The notes: generated from the sequence alone by a model not told the origin. A stretch of DNA of 64,000 nucleotides from Candidatus Fredericiella danica (GCA_016713335.1 JADJPH010000007.1:1-64000), one strand, 5' to 3'. Shown: positions 1-10,945, counted from the first letter of the stretch. A program made the numbers and translations.

Positions 1-89
1 GCGTGGCTCTGTTTTCACGTGCGTGGCTCTGATTGGCTGTGCGGCGGGAGCAGGGATCTTTGTGCGTTTATTCCTTCATCCATCGCCGG

Positions 90-98
90 TGATAGAAT
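90..98 (+). promoter_or_regulatory. extended -10 promoter upstream of mutS
   Basis: TGATAGAAT is an extended -10 element (TG-n-TAGAAT). The same TGnTAnAAT form recurs upstream of several genes in this window (6788, 15757, 39174), which supports it as the housekeeping promoter style. A start here would place the repeat at 103-189 in the mutS 5' leader. No clear -35 is seen. Inference from motif only. Confidence 0.45.
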
Positions 99-102
99 GA
101 CC

Positions 103-189
103 CTGTCACGTATTGCGTATCACGTATCTGGTAGAACGCAGCACGTAACATGCAACACGAGATACGCAACACGCAACACGAGATACGCC
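103..189. repeat. imperfect palindromic repeat, copy 1
   Basis: The stretch is built from CGTATC / GATACG and GCAACACG words arranged as an imperfect inverted repeat: the left half (CACGTATTGCGTATCACG) resembles the reverse complement of the right half. It lies between the mutS promoter and start codon and is bracketed by the hexamer ATGACC (97-102 and 190-195), which might be a target duplication or chance. A related copy lies at 54563-54625; both contain AACGCAGCACG (135-145 and 54591-54601). Confidence 0.55.
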
Positions 190-2950
190 ATGACCACACC
201 CATGCGCCAGCAATATCTGTCGATCAAGAGCCAACACCCGGATTGCATCCTGCTCTTCCGGCTCGGTGACTTCTATGAGACCTTCGACGACGATGCCAAG
301 ACCGTGGCACGGGTCTGTGATGTGGTGCTGACCAGCCGCCCCGTGGGCAATGACCAGCGCGTGCCACTGGCCGGCGTCCCCTACCATGCCGTTGATTTTT
401 ACATCGCCAAATTGGTCGAAGCCGGCTACCGCGTGGCGATCGCCGAACAGGTAACGGAACCGGGCAAAGGTCTCGTCGAGCGCGAGGTGCGCCGTGTCGT
501 CACCAAAGGCACCGTTGTCGAACCGCGCATGCTCGATGAACGGCGCAACAACTACCTATTGACGGTGGCCTTTGGCGGCCGCGGCACTGTCGCCGGGCTC
601 GCCTATTGCGACATCACCACCGGCGAATTCGCCGCCACCCAGATTGCAGGCGCCACGCAAACGGAGGTCGAGCAGCGGATCGGTGAGGAACTGAGCCGGC
701 TCCAGCCGAGCGAACTTATCGCCATCGACTGGGAGCCGTTGCAGTCAAGCATCCATACGCTGTTGGCGGTCCTGAATCCGGTCTTCTCGCGAGTCGACGC
801 CTGGCAGACAGAGCCGGAGACCGCCGCAGCCACCTTGAAACGTCATTTTGCGGTTAGCACACTGGATGGGTTCGGTCTGCACAACAAGCCCGAAGCCGTC
901 CGCGCCTCAGCAGCGATTCTCGCTTACCTGCAACAGATGCAACCTGGTGCGCTTGCCCTCCTGGCGCGCATCCACACATACGTGCTGGGCGAGTTCATGA
1001 CGCTCGACGAAGCGACGCGGCGCAACCTGGAATTGACCGAAACTATGCGTGGGGGCGAAATCAAGGGCAGCCTGCTTGGCGTCCTTGACGACACACTGAC
1101 CCCCATGGGCAGTCGCCTCATGCGCCGCTGGATCAACCAGCCGCTGCTCGACGTTGACAGTATCTCCCACCGTCTCGACTCCGTGCAGCGCTTTTTCGAC
1201 GACACCCTGCTGCGCCTCGACGTACGCCAGGTGCTGCGCAACATCGGCGACCTGGAGCGCTGGACCAACCGTGTGATCCAGGGCGTCGCCATCCCGCGCG
1301 ATCTGGTAGGCATGCGCGAGTCGCTGAGGAGGATGGGGGAATTGGACGCGAGTTTGAATGCAGACAAAGAGACAAAGAGACGAAGAGACAAAGAGACGAA
1401 GAGACAAAGAGACAAAGAGACAAGGAGACGAGGGGCGCACAGATGATGGGTCTCCTGGTCTCCCAGTCTCCCCAGTCTCCCGGTCTCCCGGTCTCCCAGT
1501 CTCCCGGTCTCCCGGTCTCCCAGTCTCCCGTCTCCCAGTCTCCCTTGTCTGCTCCGATGTTCTCGCGCTTCTTGAATCCGCGCTCGCGGATGATCCGCCG
1601 GCGACGCTCGCAACGCCCGGTATCTTCCGGCCCGGCTTTGACGCGGAGTTGGACGGGCTGGTCGAACGGTCTCGGCACGCCAAGGATTGGATTGCGAATC
1701 TGGAGGCGACTGAACGGCAGCGCCTCGACATCAAGAGCCTGAAGGTCGGCTACAACAAGGTCTTTGGCTACTATATCGAGGTCACCAACACCCCGCGGCC
1801 CAAGACACCCCCCGAATACATCCGCAAGCAGACTATCGCCAACGGCGAACGGTATATCACACCGGAACTCAAAGAGTACGAGACGCTTGTGCTCAACGCC
1901 GACGAACGCCGGCTGGAAATTGAGCAGGCGCTCTTCAAAGAAGTCTGCCTCCAGATCGCTGCCCACGGTGCGCGGCTGCTCCAACTTGCCAACACCATGG
2001 CGGAAATTGACGTCTTTACGGCCCTGGCGGAGGTGGCGCTGATGCGGCGCTATGTACGCCCTGTGGTGGACGATGGTCCCACCATCGAAATCGTGGCCGG
2101 GCGCCATCCGGTGGTCGAATTGACATTAACGGACGAGCCGTTTGTGCCGAACGACACCCGGCTACTGCCAGAGACGGCCGTGCAGATCATCACCGGCCCA
2201 AACATGAGCGGCAAGAGCACCTACCTGCGCCAGACGGCGTTGATCACCCTGCTGGCGCAAATCGGCAGTTTTGTACCGACGGATCGCGCCCACATCGGCG
2301 TCGTGGATCGCATCTTCACCCGGCTTGGGGCCAGCGACGAAATCCATCGCGGGCAATCGACCTTTATGGTGGAGATGGTGGAGACTGCCAACATCCTCAA
2401 CCATGCCACGCGGCGCAGCCTGCTGGTGCTAGACGAGATTGGGCGCGGTACCAGTACATATGACGGTCTCGCGATCGCGTGGGCCGTGATAGAATATATT
2501 CATAACCACCCTGAACTGCGTGCGAAAACGCTCTTTGCGACCGACTATCACGAACTCACCGACCTCGCGGAGCGGCTGCCGCACGTCGTCAATTACAACG
2601 TGGCGGTCGACGACAGTGGTGGCGGCGAGGACGTCATCTTCCTCCGCCGGATCATCCCAGGTCGTGCCGACCGTTCCTATGGTGTGCATGTGGCGCGATT
2701 GGCAGGGCTGCCCGGTCCCGTCGTGAATCGCGCCGAGGAAATTCTGCAAGACCTTGAGCGGAGCGGCGCCGCCGGTCCACGGCGTATGGCGGAGGTGGAT
2801 TCTAAACGTGGCAAGCCGGCCGCCCGCCAGGTCACCCTGTTCGCTGAAACCCATCCTGCTGTAGAAGCGCTGCGCGCGATCGACGTCAATGCCCTGACGC
2901 CTCTCGACGCACTCAACCGGCTGTACGAGTTGCAGAAGCTATCTAAATAA
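190..2950 (+). CDS. mutS: DNA mismatch repair protein MutS, interrupted by octamer repeat arrays
   Basis: MutS recognises mispaired bases and couples ATP binding to MutL recruitment. The N-terminal half (190-1446) has the mismatch-contacting Phe-Tyr-Glu at residues 28-30 (GDFYETF) and the connector and lever domains. The C-terminal half (1358-2950, frame +1 relative) has the clamp, the Walker A GPNMSGKST (about 2190-2220) and the Walker B/signature region LLVLDEIGRGTSTYDG. The start ATG at 190 fits the family N-terminus (MTTPMRQQY). Between the halves, about 1361-1548 is foreign repeat sequence that shifts the frame, so as read no full-length protein is made. The N-terminal part runs into Lys/Arg-rich translated repeat and stops at 1444-1446. 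Identity is certain; whether the gene is intact, phase-variable or misassembled is open. Confidence 0.93.
1361..1432. repeat. octamer array (GAGACRAR), nine units, left arm in mutS
   Basis: Eight contiguous 8-bp units GAGAC(A/G)A(A/G) at 1369-1432, preceded by a degenerate first unit (CAGACAAA, 1361-1368). It is purine-only except for the C of each unit. Eight is not a multiple of three, so a unit gain or loss changes the mutS reading frame. It forms an inverted pair with the array at 1450-1544. Confidence 0.9.
1450..1544. repeat. octamer array (GTCTCCCR), twelve units, right arm in mutS
   Basis: Twelve units of GTCTCCC(A/G), with one 9-mer (1466-1474) and two 7-mers (1523-1529, 1538-1544). 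On the opposite strand the unit reads GAGACYGG, sharing the GAGAC core of the left array in inverted orientation across a 17-nt spacer (1433-1449). Together the arms could form a long imperfect hairpin inside the mutS message. Confidence 0.9.
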
Positions 2951-2979
2951 CGCAGAAATCGAACTGATGGGAGGAAGCA

Positions 2980-4779
2980 ATGAAGCTTGTCTTTCGAATT
3001 ATGCTCGCAGCCACGACTCTGTTCGTGTTCAGCACAACTGCGGCTCTTGCACAGGATCAGACTCCGACGGTCACACCCGCGGCCGTCGTGACCGCAAGCG
3101 GAATTCTTTGGCAGACGCCGGGCGCCTATCAAGTCGACATCACGATTTCAACGCCGTCAGGCGAGGTGCTCCATCGCCAGTTTGCGCCGGGCGCCCAGGT
3201 TCAGTTTGACTTGTTGGGATCCGATGGTCAGCCGCTGCCCGACGGTAGCTACGCCTATGAAATTCGTGCGTCGGCCATTGGCCGCGCACCTGTCGTTAGC
3301 GGGAGCGATGATGGGCGCACCGGCGCCACCGGCGCCGTTTCGGATGCGACCGTTTCTCCGCTGCCGTTTGCGCAGACCGGCGCCTTTGCGGTTCAGGGCG
3401 GCGCCATCCTGCTGCCGGGCATGTCTACCGAGAGTGATGGGGACGACAACGGAGAAATCCGCCCCTATGACCAGGTCGTTGCGGACGATATGATTGTGCA
3501 GTCCAGCCTGTGCGTTGGCTTTGATTGTATCAACGGTGAATCCTTTGGCTTTGACACGATCCGGCTAAAAGAGAACAACTTGCGCATCGCCTTTGATGAC
3601 ACCAGTGCCACCGCGGGGTTTGCTGCCAATGATTGGGCACTGGAGGCGAATGACTCTGCCAGCGGCGGCGCCAATCGTTTCAGCTTGGTGGACGTAACCG
3701 GCTCGAAAACCCCGGTGACGGTCGAGGCCGGAGCCCCGACAGCCTCGCTCTATGTGGATGATGGCGGGCGGGTGGGGTTCGGCACCTCGATCCCCGTGCT
3801 CGATCTTCACGTCGTATCTAACAATACCCCAGCTATGCGCCTTGAGCAGGATGCCTCCGCAGGCTGGACTCCGCAGACGTGGGATGTTGCGGGCAACGAA
3901 GCGAACTTCTTTGTTCGCGACCTCACGAATGGGTCAAGACTGCCATTCCGCATCCGGCCAGGTGCGCCGACCAGCAGCATCGACATTGCGGCGTCCGGCA
4001 AGGTCGGCATCGGGAACGCAGCACCATCGGCCGCATTGCACGTGCAACGGAGCGACGGGAGTGCGCAGACGCTGATTGAGGAGACTTCTGCGATCACGCA
4101 GGCACGCACGCTGCTGAACTTGAAGAACAATGGCGCGCCGCGTGAGCAGTTTACAAACAGCAGCACCGGACGATCCTGGGAAGTGGGACCTGCCTCAGAC
4201 GACGCCTTTGTCATCTCATTGATGGGCACGGGCGGCTACGAATTCGTCGTCTTCCGCGACGGTCGCGTGCGGGCTGGGCCAGGTGGGATAGCCAATATGC
4301 TCCTTGATGCGGTCGGCAACCTCAAGATCAAGGGCACGCTCACACAGAATACGTTGGCGTATGCGACTCAGCAGTTGCAGGCCGGCGATTCGCAGGCTTT
4401 GCTACATCCGGTGCTCAGCGTGACGGTCCTGCGCTATGGCAACATGTATGATGTGGCTTCGGTGGAAGGCGAAGGGGCGGAGGCGAAGAACGTAGCTGTG
4501 CAGCGCATGATCCCGCAGCCGGCGGCATTCTATACTGCCTTTGGGCTTGGCGCGGACGATGGTAGCCTTGCCCCGATGGACGTCGCTACTGTAGCGTTGG
4601 CGGGTGTGCAGGCGGAAGCACAAGCCAATGCGGTGTTGCGCGCAGAGAACGAGCAACTGCGTGCAGAACTGGTGAAGCTGAAGGCACGACTCGCTGCAAT
4701 TGAGACGGCGCTGGGCATCGCAACGCCCGAAACGCCGGATACTGCGGCATCGGTGTATATGCCAAACATGATTCGCTAG
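2980..4779 (+). CDS. exported protein with tail-fibre-like repeats and C-terminal coiled coil
   Basis: 599 aa. A Sec signal peptide spans residues 1-25 (hydrophobic core ending ALAQ). A GGAGG ribosome site at 2969 sets the ATG. After a FlgD/Ig-like N-terminal region, Gly-rich beta repeats of the VGFGT / VGIGN type occur near residues 260 and 340, each followed by LHV, with a related DAVGNLKIKGTL near 443. This is the pattern of trimeric phage tail-fibre and S74-autochaperone proteins. No S74 Ser-Lys peptidase module is visible. Instead residues about 549-577 form a Leu/Glu heptad coiled coil (AENEQLRAELVKLKARL), a plausible trimerisation stem. The protein ends VYMPNMIR. Probably an envelope or extracellular fibre; exact function unknown. 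Confidence 0.75.
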   Translation: MKLVFRIMLAATTLFVFSTTAALAQDQTPTVTPAAVVTASGILWQTPGAYQVDITISTPSGEVLHRQFAPGAQVQFDLLGSDGQPLPDGSYAYEIRASAIGRAPVVSGSDDGRTGATGAVSDATVSPLPFAQTGAFAVQGGAILLPGMSTESDGDDNGEIRPYDQVVADDMIVQSSLCVGFDCINGESFGFDTIRLKENNLRIAFDDTSATAGFAANDWALEANDSASGGANRFSLVDVTGSKTPVTVEAGAPTASLYVDDGGRVGFGTSIPVLDLHVVSNNTPAMRLEQDASAGWTPQTWDVAGNEANFFVRDLTNGSRLPFRIRPGAPTSSIDIAASGKVGIGNAAPSAALHVQRSDGSAQTLIEETSAITQARTLLNLKNNGAPREQFTNSSTGRSWEVGPASDDAFVISLMGTGGYEFVVFRDGRVRAGPGGIANMLLDAVGNLKIKGTLTQNTLAYATQQLQAGDSQALLHPVLSVTVLRYGNMYDVASVEGEGAEAKNVAVQRMIPQPAAFYTAFGLGADDGSLAPMDVATVALAGVQAEAQANAVLRAENEQLRAELVKLKARLAAIETALGIATPETPDTAASVYMPNMIR

Positions 4780-4889
4780 CTATCCAGCGCGGCGCACGGT
4801 GTCGATGAAGCCGGCCAATTGTCCAGTCTCTGCATCGTGCGCCGTATACGAGAGCAGCAAACCCTGTAGACCATTCCGGAGAGAAGACG

Positions 4890-5180
4890 ATGCCCAGAGG
4901 GACTGCCTTGACCGATGGCCAAATCCAGTACGCGCTCAACGAGTTACCCGGCTGGTCAGTTGAGGCCGGCAAGCTACACCGCGAATTCAAGTTCAAGAAC
5001 TTTGTCGAGGCCTTTGGCTTTATGAGTATGGTGGCGCTCGAAGCCGAGCGGCTCGACCATCATCCCGAATGGTCAAACGTCTACAATCGCGTGATCATCG
5101 ATCTCGTCACCCATAGCCTTGGCAATGTGATCAGTAATCTTGATGTGGAGTTGGCGAAGAGAATCGACAGTCTTGCATGA
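4890..5180 (+). CDS. pterin-4a-carbinolamine dehydratase
   Basis: 96 aa, the usual length of the PCD/DCoH family. The enzyme dehydrates 4a-hydroxytetrahydropterin during pterin cofactor recycling; bacterial members also occur without aromatic hydroxylases. The catalytic signature ERLDHHPEWSNVYN (about residues 51-64) contains the His-His-Pro-x-Trp core. A GGAGAGAAG ribosome site precedes the ATG. The stop overlaps the ATGATG start of the following hydantoinase B gene, suggesting translational coupling. No aromatic amino acid hydroxylase is in the window, so the physiological substrate is unclear. Confidence 0.92.
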   Translation: MPRGTALTDGQIQYALNELPGWSVEAGKLHREFKFKNFVEAFGFMSMVALEAERLDHHPEWSNVYNRVIIDLVTHSLGNVISNLDVELAKRIDSLA

Positions 5181-6754
5181 TGGACCCGATCACCCTCAAC
5201 TCTATCGTCACCGTTTCGCCGGCGTTGCCGAGGAGATGGGCGTGACGCTCCGGCGCACGGCCTATTCCCCCAACATCAAGGAACGGCTCGATTTTTCATG
5301 CGCGGTCTTTGACGGCAGCGGTCGCCTGATCGCACAGGCTGCCCATATCCCGGTGCATCTTGGCGCCATGCCGGCGAGCGTGCAGACCGCGCTGGCGCAG
5401 ATCCCCGCCTGGGAGAATGGCGATATCGTCATCGTGAACGATCCCCTTTGCCGGGGGCAACCATCTGCCGGACATCACCATGATCGCCCCCGTGATGATC
5501 GACGGTGCGCCCCATTTCTTTGTAGCGTCACGCGCCCATCATGCCGACGTCGGGGGCATGGCCCCCGGTTCGCTCCCGCTCTCGACCGAAATCTACCAGG
5601 AAGGGATCATCATCCCGCCGCTGAAACTCTACCGCGCCGGTGCAGTGAACGAAGACCTGCTGCGGCTGATTCTGCGCAACGTGCGCACGCCCGAAGAACG
5701 CGGCGGCGACCTTGCCGCGCAGCGTGCGGCGGCGGCAGTCGGCGCACGGCGTCTGCGTGAACTGGTCGCAACGCATGGATTGGCCGAGGTCGAAGCCTAT
5801 GCGGGCCACCTCTGCGACTACAGCGAGCGCATCACGCGCGCCGCGATCCGCGCCTGGCCGGATGGGGTCCATTCATTTGCGGATGTCCTAGAGATGGCCA
5901 CGGGCGACCGGTTGACATTGGCAAAGATCGCCGTGACCGCCACGATTGCGGGCGACAGCGTGACCTTTGATTTTGCCGGCACGGACCCAATCCTGGCCAG
6001 TTCGCTCAATGCCGTCATCGCAATCACGCAGTCGGCCTGCTACTATGTCGTCCGCTGTCTGATCGAGGACAACGTCCCCATGAATGCCGGCTGCTTTGCC
6101 CCGGTTCGGGTCTTGGCCCCCGAGGGCACGTTGGTCAATGCCCGCCCACAGGCGGCAGTGGCGGCTGGCAACGTCGAGACTTCGCAGCGGATCGTCGATG
6201 TCGTGCTCGGGGCGTTGGCGCCTGCGCTGCCGGATCAGATTCCCGCCGCAAGCCAGGGCACAATGAACAACCTGCTGGTCGGCGGGCAGCGGCTGGATGG
6301 CTCACATTACACCTACTATGAGACGATCGGCGGCGGCATGGGGGCAAGTAAATCCGCACCCGGCATGAGTGGTGTTCAAGTGCACATGACGAACACATTG
6401 AATACGCCCGTCGAGGCGTTGGAAATAGCGTTCCCATTCCGCATCGTCCGCTATGCCCTGCGGACGGGCAGTGGCGGCAGGGGCAAACACCCAGGCGGCG
6501 ACGGTATCGTGCGTGAATATCATCTGCTTGCGCCCGCCACCGTCACCATGCAGAGCGAACGGCGCACTGTGCGACCGTGGGGTCTTGCCGGCGGAGAAGC
6601 CGGGCAACCCGGCCGCAACGTGCTCCTGCGGCCCGGCTCTGAACCTCAACTGCTCCCCTCCAAATTCACCCTACAACTCCAGGATGGCGATCATCTGGAT
6701 GTAGAGACGCCCGGCGGCGGTGGGTGGGGCGCCCCAGAGCAATCCAGACCCTGA
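5177..6754 (+). CDS. hydantoinase B / oxoprolinase family protein (two frameshifts)
   Basis: The HyuB family forms the B subunit of N-methylhydantoinase, acetone-carboxylase-like or oxoprolinase enzymes. Start ATGATGGACCCG overlaps the upstream stop. Family landmarks are RHRFAGVAEEMGVTLRRTAYS, HIPVHLGAM, ADVGGMAPGS and the Gly-rich C-terminal GGGGWG. The frame shifts near 5200 (AACTCT, probably a missing C) and near 5443 (CCCC, probably one C too many); correcting both gives one open frame of about 525 aa. No HyuA partner is adjacent, so it is an orphan B subunit here or A lies elsewhere. It could also be genuinely broken, but both shifts lie in C runs and the flanking coding is well conserved. 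Confidence 0.85.
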
Positions 6755-6787
6755 TTGCGCCTCCCGTTTCACGCCATGCCCGCCCGG

Positions 6788-6796
6788 TGTTACAAT
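6788..6796 (+). promoter_or_regulatory. extended -10 promoter for the propeller gene
   Basis: TGTTACAAT fits TG-n-TACAAT, about 60 bp upstream of the GTG start at 6856. No obvious -35 is seen, as is usual with extended -10 promoters. Motif-based inference. Confidence 0.4.
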
Positions 6797-6855
6797 CCCA
6801 GCGAGCGCGACTCATTGACCCTATTCTCGCCGCGCCGCATGGAGGACAGCCCCAC

Positions 6856-9457
6856 GTGCAATCAACGCGATTTCGGGTGGTAACGGGACTCATTATCCTG
6901 GCCCTATTGGCTGCGCTTGCCGCTGCCGTCATCTGGACCGCCCAGAACACCCCATCTGTCGTGGCGCTGCCGACGCCGGCGCCCAGCCCAACGCCTAGCC
7001 CGACACCCACGGCGACCAGTGCGCCGCAAGCGATGCCGGACACTGAGATTCAAGTGGACTCCGGCGGGTTTGCCTTTCAACCACCTGCGGGCTATACCGT
7101 CAATCTCGCCGGCGCTGACGTGGTGCTCACGAGTCGGGGTGCGCAGCGTGCGGAGGCGATTACCGTCACCCTACGCAGCGGCGCGCCGGCAATGTTTGGC
7201 TTTGCAGCACGGAATCTTGAGGATGCAGCCGCGGCCTTGTTGGCTCAAGTCGAAAAGGAGACCGGTCTCCGGCCGCAGGGCGAAGCCGTACAGATGAAGG
7301 TGGGTAGCGCGGATGCGCTTCGCATGACGTTTGAGGAGCCGGGTGGCGCACCCGCAGGCTTGCTGGTTGTCGCTGCGCCCACGGCAGATCGGTTTTTCGT
7401 GCTGGAGGGACGGGGTGCATTGACGCCGCCGGTGTTGGCGGAACTTGGGGAACTGCTCGCCGGCATTCGCTTCTTTGCGCCGAGCGTTGCCGCCAATCCG
7501 GGCGTCGCGGCTACCCCTGCGCCAACCGCTACGGTACGCGCAGTGCAGACTCCCGTTGTGGCTGCCACCCCACGCCCTGCGGTGGCAGGCGCAACCGTGA
7601 CCACCACCACAGGGATGGCATCTCTCCAGCACTCACCGGGACGGTGCCGTGACGGACGCAACCTGTGTCGGCAACCATACCCCCGCTTGGCGCAGTGACG
7701 CCGTGGACCGATGCCAGCATGATGAATGACCTGGTCGTTGTCAGCAATACCGTCTGGGCCGCCACCGGTGGCGGCGCGCTGGCGCAGACCCGAGGCAGCG
7801 CACTGCCCGTCAAATTCACGACGGTCAATGGCTTGAGCGCGAATGCACTGACCGCGGTCGCCAATTGCTCGTTGCCGGGGCTGGGGATCGTATTTGGCAG
7901 CGGTGCGGGTCTGCAAATTGCCGACCCGCGCACAGGCCGCTGGCAGACATGGACGCCGGCCAACAGTGGGATGAAGGCGCAAGATGTTTCGGCACTCTAC
8001 TGCGACACTGAAAACCAGTTTCTGGTGATTGGCTATGCGGAGCATGGCATCGATATCTACGATGTTGCCGCTGACAGATGGCGACATATGGATCGCAGCA
8101 GTGGGTTGGCGGCAAACGATGTCAAACGCCTGGCAGTTGCCGGCGATCGTGACGCAATTTGGGTGGTGTCGAGCGATGGGGTAACCGTGGCGGCGGGTCC
8201 GGATTCCGATTTCTACACGCCGGACAACAGTCCACTGACCAGCACGCGCGTCGGTGCCGTGGCAGTTGACGCAGCCGGCAATGCCTGGCTTGGCGGCGAA
8301 GGGGTGCTCTATCGTGTTGACGGCGAGCGCTGGGATGTTTATGACGCACAGGCGGTCAACGGCGACTTTCCAACCCGTTTGATTGCGGGTATTGCGCCCG
8401 ACGGCGACGGCACGCTCTGGCTCGGCTCCATCGATGCCGAGATCTGCCACTTTGATCCTGACCAGCAGCGGTGTGTGGACTTCTTCCGGAATGCATCTGG
8501 GATGGCCCAGGGTCCGGTCACAAATCTTGTCCTGGCGGCGCCAGACCAACCCTATTATTCGACGGACGGGAATGGCTACAGCACCTATGATGGGCGCCTG
8601 TGGCGTACTTTCTCTGTCCCAGGCCAGGAGATACGCGGCAACCGCATCAAGGCGCTTGCCCTGGACGATGACCAGGCCCTTTGGATCGCCACCGACGCGG
8701 GTGTGCAACGATTGGTGGGCGGTAAAGCGACTGTCTTTGATGCCGAGAACAGCGGCATCACGCCGTTTGCCGTGCGTACGCTGCAGGCGGGCGCCGGTGG
8801 TGGTATGTGGGTCGGCGGTTCACAGGGCGCCAGCTTCTTTGACGGCACAGAATGGGCGAACTTCACGGGGGCAGACGGGCTGGCGGGCGACACCGTGCAG
8901 GCAATTGCCAACGATGATCAGAATCGCACGTGGTTTGGCACCGATCAGGGCATCAGCGTCTGGAACGGCGATCTGTTTTTCAATATCACGAGTGACCTGG
9001 GCCTCCCAAGCGGCAACATTCGTGCGTTGGTGGCGGCTGGTCCGGTGATGTGGATCGGCTCCCAGGGCGGTGGGCTCTATAAGTTCGACAACGGCCAACT
9101 CCAGGTGTTCAACAAGCGGAATGTTGGCTTGCCCAGCGATACCGTGACTGCGCTTGCTATCGACGAACAGGGTGACCTGTGGATCGGCACGGATCGCGGC
9201 GTCGCCAGTTTTGACGGGCGACGGTGGCGCCGATTGCTGCGATCTCACCGACGCTCATCACGTCCATCGTGGCCGGCGTCGATCGCGTTTGGGTGGGGAC
9301 GGCGGACGAGGGTGTGTACGTTTCTGATGGCAACAATTGGAATCAATACAGGACCGGTGAGGGTCTCCCTTCCGATCATGTAACCGCAATCGCTGCGCTC
9401 GATGACACGGCGTGGATCGGCGGCCAAGAAGGCGGCATGATTCGCGTCGAACGATAG
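6856..9457 (+). CDS. membrane-anchored beta-propeller protein (frameshifted)
   Basis: Start GTG at 6856 is chosen because GGAGG lies ten bases upstream and a transmembrane helix follows directly (VVTGLIILALLAALAAAVIW, about residues 8-27). Then come a Pro/Thr/Ser-rich stalk, a globular domain of about 180 residues, a second Pro/Thr linker, and from about 7690 a long series of roughly 40-residue repeats of the two-component-regulator propeller type (LWLGSIDAE, LWIATDAGVQRL, MWVGGSQGASFFDG, LWIGTDRGVASFDG). It is open in three frames: 6856 to about 7640, 7665-9383, and 9224-9457. The last shift (TGGCGCCGATT near 9230) is repaired by one extra C. No histidine kinase or GGDEF output is attached, so it probably acts as an extracytoplasmic sensor or binding scaffold. 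Confidence 0.75.
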
Positions 9458-9487
9458 ATCGGTGCAGCTAGCAAGGAGGATGCAGAG

Positions 9488-10945
9488 ATGGAAATTCGCG
9501 CACGCAAAGGGTTGACGTTTGATGATGTACTCCTCATCCCAAAGCGTTCATCGGTGACTTCCCGGCAAGACGTCAACACCTCTTCCTGGTTGACGGCACG
9601 CATCCCCCTTAGTATTCCGATTCTAAGCGCCAACATGGACACCGTGACGGAGGCGGCCATGGCGATCGCGATGGCGCAATCCGGCGGCATCGGCATCTTA
9701 CACCGGTTTATGAGTGTCGACCAGCAGGTGCGCCAGGTGAAGAAGGTCAAGCGGGCGCAAGGTTTCATGGTGGATAACCCCTATACCGTCTCCGCAGGGG
9801 CGACCATCGCCGAGGCGGAAGAAATGATGGACCAACACGACGTCGGTGGGCTGGTCGTCATCAATGGGGACAATCGCCTGGTCGGGCTGATTACGCGGCG
9901 CGACATTCTGCTGGCGCCGGAGGAAATGCGGACCGTGCAGGATGTGATGACCCCGGCCGCACAGGTGATCAGCGTCGGCCCGTCGGTGACGTCGGGCGAA
10001 GCCCGCTCCATCCTCTACCAACATCGCCTTGAGAAATTGCCGGTCGTCAGCCAGGAAGGCAGCGTCATTGGCTTGATCACATCGCGTGATGTGGCCAAAG
10101 TGGAACATGCGTCGCGTGCTGCTGTAGATGACAAAGGGCGTCTCCACGTGGGTGCGGCGATCGGGGTCGGGGAAAAAGAACTGGGCCGCGCCGAAGCGCT
10201 GCTTGCGGCCGGTGCGGACGTGCTTGTGCTTGATATCGCCCATGGTCACGCCGATCATTGTATCGAGATGGTCAAGCAGATCCGCCGGCGCTTTTCCCAA
10301 GCGCAGATCGTGGCGGGCAATGTGGCCACGCGACAAGGGGCGCGGGACCTGGCAGAAGCCGGCGCCGACGCGATCAAAGTCGGGATCGGACCTGGATCAA
10401 TCTGCACCACACGCATTGTCACCGGCTTTGGCGTGCCACAGCTAACGGCAATCATGGACAGTGCGGCTGGGGTCAATGACTCGGGGCGTAGCCTGCCCAT
10501 CATTGCGGATGGCGGCATCAAGACTTCGGGCGATATGGTCAGGCGCTGGCCGCCGGCGCCCATACAGTCATGATTGGGAGCCTCTTTGCCGGGTGTGAGG
10601 AAGCGCCGGGATCACCTGTGATCCGGGACGGGCAGAAGGTCAAGGTGGTGCGCGGCATGGCATCACTCGGCGCAGCGATTGGACGGCGTGTGGCAGAACG
10701 CAGCCAGGACGAAAGCGCCGAAGACCCGGAGGATTGGGACAAGGTGGTGCCGGAGGGCGTGGAGGCGGTTGTGCCTTATCGCGGGCACGTGGGCGAAATC
10801 CTGTATCAACTCGTTGGGGGGCTGCGATCTGGTCTTTCCTATGGGGGCCCGCACCATTGAGGAACTCCAGACGAATGCAGAGTTTATCGAGATCACTGCA
10901 GCCGGCGCCCGCGAAAGCGGATCCCACGATGTCAGCAGGATATAG
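9488..10945 (+). CDS. guaB: IMP dehydrogenase (two frameshifts)
   Basis: Catalyses NAD-dependent oxidation of IMP to XMP, the committed step of GMP synthesis. AAGGAGG eight bases upstream fixes the ATG. Order: N-terminal barrel (RKGLTFDDVLLIPKRS, SANMDTVTE), a tandem CBS pair (about 9765-10090), then the second barrel part with the catalytic Cys loop GPGSICTTRIVTG (about 10387-10425). The frame breaks near 10541 (GTCAGGCG, one A apparently lost) and near 10843 in a GGGGG run; continuing in the other frames gives HTVMIGSLFAG and then RTIEELQTNAEF up to 10945. Both breaks look like homopolymer indels rather than decay, since every conserved block is present. Confidence 0.93.

Noticed and set aside
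1358..1544. CRISPR-like array
   Set aside because: Units are contiguous octamers with no spacers and lie inside mutS; no cas genes are in the window.
1133..2107. Minus-strand open frame opposite mutS
   Set aside because: Repeat-driven low-complexity reading (Arg-Glu-Thr-Gly) and antisense shadow, no support.
10541..10850. Programmed frameshift in guaB
   Set aside because: Two shifts in one metabolic gene at A and G runs, with no stimulatory structure seen, and the same kind of indel occurs in many genes; sequencing error is simpler.
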